From assembly GCA_017452335.1 (NCBI GenBank), contig JAFTMP010000199.1, positions 1-10,864 of the forward strand: a stretch of 10,864 nt of DNA, in the 5' to 3' direction. Shown in pieces: positions 4,479-10,864 of this stretch. Position numbers and translations under genes: made by a program. Position 1 is the first letter of the stretch. Every line of letters begins with the position of its first letter. The notes under the pieces were generated by a model. It had not been told where the DNA came from, searched no databases, and saw nothing but the letters and a program-made list of their open reading frames with translations. Source of the DNA: Clostridia bacterium. Lineage in GTDB: Bacteria > Bacillota > Clostridia > Oscillospirales > CAG-272.

Positions 4479-5738
4479 GTGAAAACAGCAACCATCCTGC
4501 AACACAGTATGAATAGCGGTGCCCTGCACCAAAGCGCACTCAAGCTTTTTGCACCCGAAGAGGGGACAGGAGACCGGGCGCATGCGTCAAAAGGCGAAGG
4601 CATGCGGGGCGCGTCTCCGGTGCTTTTGGTGACCCTGCTTCTTCTTTGCGCCCTTTCCTCGGCGGTTTTGGTCACGCTGGGCTATTCCTTCATATACTAT
4701 TTTGATGCGCTGAGTCGTGATGCGCGCATCCTGTCCCCGCTTGTGATGGCGGTGTGCTTTGCCGCCTTTTATTTGCTTCAAAGCGTGGCGGCGGGGTGCT
4801 CTGCAGAGCTCTTTTTCACGGGGCATGGAAAATACAATCCCTTTATTGCCTGTATTTCCGCGCTGGGCGTGAGCTTTGCATGCGGCATGCTGTTTTGCGG
4901 CACAGTGGTGCTCTTTCCCGCCCTGCTCTCCCTCTCCTTTTGCGTGATGGGAATGTTTATAGCGTATTGCTACAACAAAGAGGATAAAAAGAATACGGTG
5001 CTTGCCGCCGCCATCGGTGCGATCGTGTGCTTGTTTCTTGCCTTTGCGGCACAAGGGTTCTTATACGAGGGCGGATTCGGGGCGTACTTTACCGACTTTG
5101 TTCAGCGCACACAAGAGCGCTTTGCCCTATACAGTGCCGATTCTATGGATCTGATGATCACTACGGCAGGGGGCGAGGAGGAGTTGATCACGCTTCTTGC
5201 AAGACAGGGCTTTCGCATTGACTTAGAGCAACTGGAGCTCACAGCGGCAGAATTTTTGGCGCTGTATGAGGAAAGCTTTGCCACAGCCCTTTCAAGCATG
5301 CTGTTTTTGATCCCCTGCGTGGTATTTTGTGTTTGCGCAGTGAGCTCGTATGTGGGCTACGGGGTGTTTCGGTTGTTTTGCATCAAGCGCGGGGACAGAG
5401 CGCGTCGGGAATTGAATGTTTCTTTGGTTGCGGCGGCAGTGTTTTTTGCCTGCGTGATGATCCACTCCTTCTGGGCGGTGTTTTTGGGAAGCGGCGGGGT
5501 GATCACGGTGCTGATCGTCAATCTCATCGTCATGCTGGCGCCCGTGCTCTTCGTGCCGGGAGTGAAATCGGTCAAGAGCCTGCTAAAGGGCATGTTTTCC
5601 CAAAACAAGCTCTTAGGTGTTCTTTGCGTGGCGATCATTGTGATGAGCCCCATTATGGTGGTGGCGCTCAGCGGTTGTTATGACATTTTTTCAAGGGCAA
5701 TTAAAGAGTATTTGCAAAAAAAGGGAATGATACCGTAA
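4479..5738 (+). CDS. Polytopic membrane protein in the YybS (DUF2232-like) position
   Basis: 419 residues. A polar N-terminal segment (1-45) is followed by about eight or nine hydrophobic helices: roughly 47-69, 84-106, 121-147, 148-165, 174-192, 268-292, 313-336, 341-360 and 378-398. A 70-residue acidic, mostly non-membrane loop (about 195-266, rich in Glu) divides them. I see no enzyme or transporter signature. It lies directly before gdpP-rplI-dnaB, where many Firmicutes carry yybS, a DUF2232 membrane protein. The assignment therefore rests on position and topology; at 419 residues it is longer than the roughly 310 of Bacillus YybS. The start is GTG 4479 with GAAGGGA 8 nt upstream. A later Met (residue 42) has no suitable spacing. 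It is driven by the promoter at 4363-4391, and 89 nt separate it from gdpP with no clear terminator between them. Confidence 0.7.
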   Translation: MKTATILQHSMNSGALHQSALKLFAPEEGTGDRAHASKGEGMRGASPVLLVTLLLLCALSSAVLVTLGYSFIYYFDALSRDARILSPLVMAVCFAAFYLLQSVAAGCSAELFFTGHGKYNPFIACISALGVSFACGMLFCGTVVLFPALLSLSFCVMGMFIAYCYNKEDKKNTVLAAAIGAIVCLFLAFAAQGFLYEGGFGAYFTDFVQRTQERFALYSADSMDLMITTAGGEEELITLLARQGFRIDLEQLELTAAEFLALYEESFATALSSMLFLIPCVVFCVCAVSSYVGYGVFRLFCIKRGDRARRELNVSLVAAAVFFACVMIHSFWAVFLGSGGVITVLIVNLIVMLAPVLFVPGVKSVKSLLKGMFSQNKLLGVLCVAIIVMSPIMVVALSGCYDIFSRAIKEYLQKKGMIP

Positions 5739-5827
5739 AGGGTAGAGCCTCTGTGCGGGAACGCTTCTTTTCTTGCGGATGCTTGATAGACATACGATCA
5801 TGATAGATTGATGAAAGGAAGATCAAC

Positions 5828-7861
5828 ATGAAGAGCAAACTGAAAAACGTGTTTGGAAAACTGAAAAGGCTGTTCACCCCTCTTGCCATTGTGGCGATCG
5901 CTGCGGGTGTGCTGGCTTTTGTGATCGATCTTTTCTTTGGCGATACCCTTGATCCCGGTGGGATCGGATATGTACTGCCGGTGCTGTATTTGCTGTTGAT
6001 GCTCTTAGGCGTGCTGATGATCTATCTTTTGGCAGAGCGCTTTAAGGACCCTTATTTCGGAAAGGGAGAGGACCCCACCTTTTCTCTGCTGACAAATCTT
6101 CGTCAGCCGGTGATGATGTGTGAGGAAAACGGCAAGATCCTTTGGATCAACAAGGAGTTTTACAGACAAAACGGAAACAAAGAGCTGGCAGGGCAGGATA
6201 CCTCGGCGTTTTTTAACGCCAAGCCCGCACTGCTTTGTGACGGAGAGCATTTTCCCGATGGCGTGAACACCTATCTTGGCGAAAAGCGCTTCAACGTGCG
6301 GGGCTATTATGCGCCGCTGGGTGAAGAGCAGGTGTGCGTGACCGTTTGGGAGGACCTTACCGAGCTTGATCTGTGGCAGGCACGCTATAAAGACGATTCG
6401 GTGCTCTTTGCTTACGTGGTCATCGACAACCTGGATGAAATATTGCGCTTTGCCGAGGGCAACTACCGTACGGTGGCATCCAGAATTGACGAGGTCATGC
6501 AGCAGTGGGCAAAGGAAAACCACGGTGTTATTAAGGAGTATGACAGAGATAAGTATTTGTTTGCCTTTAAAGCGTCGTATCTGACGGCAATTATTGAGAG
6601 CAAGTTTGAAATTCTCGATAAGATCAGAGAAGTGCGCGTGGGCGAGAATAACCTGCCCGTAACGGTCTCTATCGGTATCGGCGTGATCGACGGGGACGTG
6701 GACGAGCGCACGGCGGCTTCTGCCAGCGCCCTTGAAACGGCACTGCAGCGCGGAGGAGACCAGGCAGTGGTCAAGACCGAGAAGGGCATGGATATTTACG
6801 GCGGTAAGACCAAGACCGTGCAGAAAAAGACCAAGGTACGGGCGCGCGTGGTGGCATCGGAGCTGGCAGATTTGATCTGCTCTGCCCAAAACGTGCTGAT
6901 CATGGCGCACCGCTTTGCCGATTTTGACGCCTTTGGTGCGTGCATCGGTATTTCAAGACTGTGTATGATGGCGGGCGTACCCTTCAACGTGGTGTGTAAC
7001 CCGGGGGATCCCAATTTAAAAAAGTGCTTTGTCAAGGCGTTGAGAATTCCGGGGATCACCAAGGATACCTTTTTGGACGGGGCAACAGCCCAGGACCGCC
7101 TGCAAAGCGATACACTGCTCATCATCGTGGACGTCAACAACCCCACCCAGTTTGAATCGGCAGACTTGGCGGCAAAGGCGCGCCAGGTGGTGTGCATTGA
7201 CCACCACAGAAAGACGGGTGAGTTTGCGGTACAGCCGCTGATTACCTACATCGAGCCCTCTGCCTCCTCCGCCTGCGAGCTGGTGGCAGATATGCTGGAG
7301 CAGAGCCTTCCCGCAGGAAGCCTTTGTAAGGATGAAGCAGAGCTGATGCTGGCGGGCATCGTGCTGGATACCAAAAAATATGAGATCAATACAGGCACCA
7401 AGACCTTTGGCGCCGCCCAGTTCTTAAAGGGCGAGGGCGCTGATCCTGCAGAGGTACAGCAGCTCTTTATCACCGATTTTGAGGACTATAAGAGAGAAGC
7501 GGGCTTTGGCTCCAAGGTGACGGTTTATAAAGATAAATATGCCATTTCGGTGAAAGAAAACACCGATAGCGATCCTGCCAACCGCATTGCGGCGGCAAAG
7601 GCGGCGGATAAGCTGCTGTCGGTGGAGGGCGTGATGGCGTCCTTTGCCGTGTGTCAGATCGGGGATGCGGTGCGTATTTCGGGCAGATCCAACGGCAAGA
7701 TCAACGTACAGCTCATCCTTGAGAGCATTGGCGGCGGCGGACGCTTTGACGCGGCGGCGGCAGAGCTGAAAACGGCGATTCTCACCGAAGCGCTCACCCG
7801 CCTCAAAAACGCCATTGACCAGTACGAGAGCAGCGGCGAAAGTAAAAACAAGGAAGTCTAA
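5828..7861 (+). CDS. gdpP: GdpP-type cyclic-di-AMP phosphodiesterase (DHH/DHHA1)
   Basis: 677 residues, close to B. subtilis GdpP/YybT. Domains in order: two membrane helices (about 17-37, 46-68); a PAS-like segment (about 88-165); a degenerate GGDEF domain (about 190-320) with EYDRDKYL where GGDEF would stand; and the DHH domain (about 352-520). Metal ligands of the DHH domain are visible: H361, D365 and D367 (HRFADFD), D435 (IIVDVNN), DHH at 458-460, and D514 (IVLDTKK). DHHA1 closes at about 590-660. Known members hydrolyse c-di-AMP to pApA, controlling potassium and turgor balance and beta-lactam tolerance, with catalytic domains in the cytoplasm. One oddity is that the DHHA1 motif reads GGGGRF (635-640), where GGGGH is usual. 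The start is ATG 5828 with AAGGAAG 6 nt upstream. rplI follows after 20 nt. Confidence 0.95.
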   Translation: MKSKLKNVFGKLKRLFTPLAIVAIAAGVLAFVIDLFFGDTLDPGGIGYVLPVLYLLLMLLGVLMIYLLAERFKDPYFGKGEDPTFSLLTNLRQPVMMCEENGKILWINKEFYRQNGNKELAGQDTSAFFNAKPALLCDGEHFPDGVNTYLGEKRFNVRGYYAPLGEEQVCVTVWEDLTELDLWQARYKDDSVLFAYVVIDNLDEILRFAEGNYRTVASRIDEVMQQWAKENHGVIKEYDRDKYLFAFKASYLTAIIESKFEILDKIREVRVGENNLPVTVSIGIGVIDGDVDERTAASASALETALQRGGDQAVVKTEKGMDIYGGKTKTVQKKTKVRARVVASELADLICSAQNVLIMAHRFADFDAFGACIGISRLCMMAGVPFNVVCNPGDPNLKKCFVKALRIPGITKDTFLDGATAQDRLQSDTLLIIVDVNNPTQFESADLAAKARQVVCIDHHRKTGEFAVQPLITYIEPSASSACELVADMLEQSLPAGSLCKDEAELMLAGIVLDTKKYEINTGTKTFGAAQFLKGEGADPAEVQQLFITDFEDYKREAGFGSKVTVYKDKYAISVKENTDSDPANRIAAAKAADKLLSVEGVMASFAVCQIGDAVRISGRSNGKINVQLILESIGGGGRFDAAAAELKTAILTEALTRLKNAIDQYESSGESKNKEV

Positions 7862-7881
7862 GGACAGAAACGAGGTATATC

Positions 7882-8328
7882 ATGAAGGTTATTTTATTAC
7901 AGGATGTAAAGGGACAGGGTAAAAAGGGCGAGCTGGTCAACGTGAGTGACGGCTACGCGCGCAATTTCCTCTTCCCCAAGAAGCTTGCAAAGGAAGCAGA
8001 TGCGGCGGCAATGACCGATTTAAAGAACAAGGAAGCCGCGAAAAAGTATAAGGAAGAATGCGAAAAGGCAGACGCCAAGGCGCTGGCTGAAAAATTAGAG
8101 CAGATCACCGTAACGGTGAGCGTGCAGGGCGGTGCGGACGGACGTCTTTACGGTTCTGTAACTTCTAAGGACGTGGCGCAGGCACTGCAGGAGCAGCATG
8201 GCATCACCGTGGACAAGAGAAAGATCGAGCTGCCCGAGGCAGTGAAGTCCTACGGCGGCTATCAGCTTACCGTAAAGGTGTACGCAGGTATTCAGGCAAA
8301 GCTGAAGCTGACTGTGAAGGAAAAATAA
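7882..8328 (+). CDS. rplI: 50S ribosomal protein L9 (bL9)
   Basis: 148 residues, the normal bL9 length. The N-terminal rRNA-binding domain carries the L9 signature (GQGKKGELVNV then SDGYARNFLFPKKLA, residues 11-36). A charged helical linker (about 42-75) connects it to a C-terminal domain (about 80-148) containing the conserved GRLYGSVTSKDVAQAL block. bL9 binds 23S rRNA at the base of the L1 stalk and helps maintain reading frame. The start is ATG 7882 with CGAGG about 7 nt upstream. Its place between gdpP and dnaB is the conserved Firmicutes order, so co-transcription with both is likely. Confidence 0.98.
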   Translation: MKVILLQDVKGQGKKGELVNVSDGYARNFLFPKKLAKEADAAAMTDLKNKEAAKKYKEECEKADAKALAEKLEQITVTVSVQGGADGRLYGSVTSKDVAQALQEQHGITVDKRKIELPEAVKSYGGYQLTVKVYAGIQAKLKLTVKEK

Positions 8329-8381
8329 TTGAAAAACCGTGCCCGATGGGCAAAAGGCAATTTTGAAAGGAACAGGACGTC

Positions 8382-9719
8382 ATGGCGGAATTTGATTTTG
8401 GGCAAAGCAGAAAACTGCCCTTTTCTCTGGAAGCGGAGCAATCGGTGTTAGGGTCGATCATGATCGACCCCGAAAGCTTTACCCGTATTGCGGGCAATTT
8501 GGCACATACCGATTTTTATCTTGAAGAGCACAGGGATATCTATCTTGCCATGCAGAAGCTGTTCTTGCAAAGCAGGCAGATTGACCCCGTCACCCTTATT
8601 GATATGTTGGTGGAGGGGGGCGTGAAGGATAGAGAGCGCACCGTTGCTTACGTAAAGGTGCTGGCGGAGGCGGTGCCCACTGCCTCCAATATCTTAGACT
8701 ATGCGGGGATCGTGCGCAACAAGAGTCTTCTTCGTCAGCTTATTTCGGTGTGTTCGGAAATCTCCGATATGGCGTTTGACGAGCAGGACGATGCCAAGGA
8801 CGTGCTTAGCGCGGCGGAGGCAAAGATCACCTCGCTTTCCGATGAAAACGTGTCGGGCGATTTTGCCCACATCAGGGACGTGCTCATTGAGGCACACGCC
8901 GAGATCACGGAGCTATCTAAAAATCCGGGCAAGACCCACGGATGTATGACAGGCTACGGCAAGGTGGACCGTGTGCTGGTGGGGCTTGGAAAGGGGGACT
9001 TGGTGCTGGTTGGTGCCCGTCCCGGTATGGGTAAGACCAGCTTTGCGCTGAATTTGGCAACCAATATTGCCCACAGCACCGGCAAGGCAGTGTGCATTTT
9101 CTCCCTTGAAATGTCAAACGTTCAGCTTGTGACCAGGATGCTCAGCTCAGAGGCGCTGGTGGACAGCCCCACTCTTCGTGCGGGCAATTTGACAAACGAG
9201 CAGTGGAACAAGCTGGCGGCGGCATCCTCCTATCTTTCCTCTTGCGATATTTATATCGACGATACCCCGGGTATCAATGTGACCACCATGAAGGCGAAGC
9301 TTAGAAGAGTGAAAAATTTAGGGCTTGTGGTGGTGGACTATTTGGGTCTGATGCAGAGTGACCGACGCATTGACAACCGTGTGCAGGAGGTTGCTGAAAT
9401 TTCAAGAAACTTAAAGCTGATGGCAAAGGAAATGGGTGTGCCCGTGATTTGCTGTGCACAGCTTTCCAGAGGTCCTGAATCCAGAAACGACAAGCGCCCC
9501 ATTCTTTCCGACCTTCGTGACTCGGGTGCTATCGAGCAGGACGCTGATATCGTTCTCTTTTTGTACAGAGACGAGTATTATAATAAACAGACCGATGGCG
9601 TGAGCAAAGCCGAGGTCATTGTTGCCAAAAACCGTCACGGTTCTACGGGAAGCGTGGAGCTGGGGTGGTTTGGACAGTATACCAAATTTACAGATCTTGA
9701 AGAAAACGTGGATATGTAA
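8382..9719 (+). CDS. dnaB: Replicative DNA helicase DnaB
   Basis: 445 residues, full family length (called dnaC in Bacillus). The N-terminal domain (about 10-115) starts with the typical PFSLEAEQSVLGSIMIDPE. A linker helix (about 160-190) precedes the RecA-like motor. Walker A is GARPGMGKT (211-219), with catalytic Glu in SLEMS (E243) and Walker B in VVVDYLGLM (316-324). QLSR (360-363), DLRDSGAIEQDAD (378-389) and the arginine-finger region KNRHG (416-420) follow. All are intact and no intein is present. It forms the hexameric helicase at the replication fork. Upstream are AAAGGAA (8366-8372) and AGGA (8374-8377). 53 nt separate it from rplI, and its stop overlaps the tilS start. An exact 20-bp palindrome lies in its 5' part. 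Confidence 0.98.
   Translation: MAEFDFGQSRKLPFSLEAEQSVLGSIMIDPESFTRIAGNLAHTDFYLEEHRDIYLAMQKLFLQSRQIDPVTLIDMLVEGGVKDRERTVAYVKVLAEAVPTASNILDYAGIVRNKSLLRQLISVCSEISDMAFDEQDDAKDVLSAAEAKITSLSDENVSGDFAHIRDVLIEAHAEITELSKNPGKTHGCMTGYGKVDRVLVGLGKGDLVLVGARPGMGKTSFALNLATNIAHSTGKAVCIFSLEMSNVQLVTRMLSSEALVDSPTLRAGNLTNEQWNKLAAASSYLSSCDIYIDDTPGINVTTMKAKLRRVKNLGLVVVDYLGLMQSDRRIDNRVQEVAEISRNLKLMAKEMGVPVICCAQLSRGPESRNDKRPILSDLRDSGAIEQDADIVLFLYRDEYYNKQTDGVSKAEVIVAKNRHGSTGSVELGWFGQYTKFTDLEENVDM
8451..8470. repeat. Perfect 20-bp palindrome inside dnaB
   Basis: GGGTCGATCATGATCGACCC is identical on both strands across all 20 bases. It lies in codons for the conserved GSIMIDP segment of the DnaB N-terminal domain, so it may be a by-product of codon choice. 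A protein-binding site inside the gene is an alternative. Confidence 0.6.
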
Positions 9720-10864
9720 TGGAAAAACGATCGGAATTTTTAAGGCGCTTTGAAAAAGAGCTTGACGGCTGTATGAAGGAGGGGGAAGAGCCCGCCATCC
9801 TGGTGGCGCTGTCGGGCGGGGCGGATTCGGTGGTGCTTCTTCGGTTACTAAAGGAGCTTTTTATGGATCGTCCCCTGCGCCTTGAAGCCTTTCACCTCAA
9901 TCACCTCATCAGAGGAAAAGAGGCGATGGACGATGAGGACTTTTGCAAAAGCCTTTGCGAAGATCTGCAAATTCCCTTTCACAGTGAGCGTGCCGATATT
10001 CCCACCCTTGCCAAGGAAAGACGGCAGGGCGTGGATGAGTGTGCCCGTGAGGAGCGTTACCGCTTTTTGCAGCAGGTGTGTGATCAGCGGGGGCTTTCCT
10101 TCATTGCCACCGCGCACAACGCCGACGACCAGCTTGAAACTATGCTTTTTCGCTTGGCAAGAGGGTGTGCGCTAAGGGGGCTTTGCGGAATTCCCCAAAG
10201 AAGAGGGAATGTGATCCGTCCCCTGCTTGCCTTTTCAAGCAAGGAGATACGAGACCTTGCAAAAAGGGAAGGCTGGGCGTACAGAGAAGACTGCACCAAC
10301 TTTGAAGAGCTTTATGCCCGCAATCGAATCAGACACCGTGTACTGCCTGTGTTAGAGGAGCTGCACAGCGGAAGTACCCTTCGTGCCTGTAAAACGGCGC
10401 GGCAGCTTTTGCGGGATGAAGAATATTTATGCTCCCTTGTGCCCGCGGGCAACCTTGGGGCAAAGGAGTTAAAAGAACTGCCCCAGCCTATTTTGTACCG
10501 CTATCTGCGGGCGCGCTTTGAAGATTACTGCGTTACCCGCGGACAGTACACTGCGCAGGATGCCGCACAAGCACCCCTAAAAATGCCCGAGGAACAGCAC
10601 TTAGAGGCGCTTGCAGAGCTTATCGCCTTGCAAAAGATCGGAAAATCGCTGTCTCTGCCCGGCAGGGTGAAGGCAACGCTTTATGAAGAAGGGCTGGTCT
10701 TTTCCCCCGACAGGCAGGAGGATGAGGGCTATGAGCTGGCGCTGTCAGAGGGAATTTTTGAAATTCCATCAGAGGGCTTGCGCGTCTTTGTGATGAAGAG
10801 TGAACAGTTTGATGAATTTTGGGTGAAAACAAGAAAAATTCACAATTTGTTTATGAAAGTGCCC
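9719..10864 (+). CDS. tilS: tRNA(Ile)-lysidine synthase TilS, 3' end cut by window edge
   Basis: From ATG 9719 the frame is open for 382 codons to the right edge, against a usual length of about 440-470. The N-type ATP pyrophosphatase loop SGGADS is at residues 32-37. FHLNHLIRG, ECAREERYRF and TAHNADDQLETMLFRLARG follow, all TilS hallmarks, and the RNRIRHRVLPVLE helix closes the catalytic domain. The remainder holds the start of the C-terminal tRNA-binding region. TilS attaches lysine to C34 of the AUA-decoding tRNA-Ile, an essential cytoplasmic reaction. The start codon overlaps the dnaB stop as TAATG, and only a poor Shine-Dalgarno precedes it, so translation is probably coupled to dnaB. 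Confidence 0.96.
   Translation, partial: MEKRSEFLRRFEKELDGCMKEGEEPAILVALSGGADSVVLLRLLKELFMDRPLRLEAFHLNHLIRGKEAMDDEDFCKSLCEDLQIPFHSERADIPTLAKERRQGVDECAREERYRFLQQVCDQRGLSFIATAHNADDQLETMLFRLARGCALRGLCGIPQRRGNVIRPLLAFSSKEIRDLAKREGWAYREDCTNFEELYARNRIRHRVLPVLEELHSGSTLRACKTARQLLRDEEYLCSLVPAGNLGAKELKELPQPILYRYLRARFEDYCVTRGQYTAQDAAQAPLKMPEEQHLEALAELIALQKIGKSLSLPGRVKATLYEEGLVFSPDRQEDEGYELALSEGIFEIPSEGLRVFVMKSEQFDEFWVKTRKIHNLFMKVP

Noticed and set aside
5739..5827. Promoter before gdpP (TTGCGG or TTGATA with later AT-rich boxes)
   Set aside because: No -10 box lies at acceptable spacing; read-through from the upstream gene is simpler.
6005..6910. Minus-strand open frame (301 codons) opposite gdpP
   Set aside because: It is a shadow of the conserved GdpP coding frame and has no domain or translation signal of its own.
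8339..8353. Small TGCCC-gat-GGGCA hairpin between rplI and dnaB as a terminator
   Set aside because: The stem is only 5 bp and is followed by AAAAGG rather than a T run, inside a conserved operon order.
1..10864. Mobile element, defence system, CRISPR, tRNA or replication origin
   Set aside because: No transposase, integrase, nuclease, repeat-spacer pattern, cloverleaf or DnaA-box cluster was seen; the rightward genes are conserved housekeeping loci.

Overview
The window is most likely a chromosomal segment of an uncultured anaerobic member of the Clostridia. The evidence is a GdpP-type c-di-AMP phosphodiesterase next to rplI and dnaB (a Firmicutes arrangement), strong AGGAGG-type ribosome binding sites, sigma-A promoters with 17-bp spacers, type II signal peptides typical of Gram-positives, and a LamG surface protein with a Gly-Asp/TM/Lys-Lys tail. 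I cannot name a genus. There is no phage, transposase, CRISPR array, tRNA or rRNA gene here, and most of the content is housekeeping.

Left part (1-2230). A lipoprotein gene reads leftward off the window edge (1-224, minus) from a good promoter at 289-317. Diverging from it is an SDR-family oxidoreductase (377-1162). Next comes a secreted, membrane-anchored LamG-like protein (1286-2170) with its own near-consensus promoter. A strong bidirectional terminator (2192-2227) closes this part.

Middle part (2245-4294), all minus strand. A flavin reductase-like protein (3773-4294) comes first, then a PgeF/YfiH-family multicopper-oxidase-fold enzyme (2861-3646), then a small lipoprotein (2245-2736). 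The flavin reductase and pgeF are separated by a dense run of back-to-back hairpins (3660-3778), the least explained structure in the window. A 19-bp-arm hairpin sits directly upstream of the small lipoprotein's ribosome binding site.

Right part (4363-10864), plus strand. A divergent promoter region (4317-4410) has a dyad on each promoter. It drives the rightward cluster: a polytopic membrane protein in the YybS position, gdpP, rplI, dnaB and tilS, the last cut by the right edge. This cluster joins c-di-AMP turnover, ribosome assembly, replicative helicase and tRNA-Ile lysidine synthesis. Spacing is tight downstream of gdpP (20 nt, 53 nt, then a 1-nt TAATG overlap), consistent with one transcript.

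Two genes are open at the window edges (the left lipoprotein and tilS). Their starts and reading frames were read directly from the sequence.
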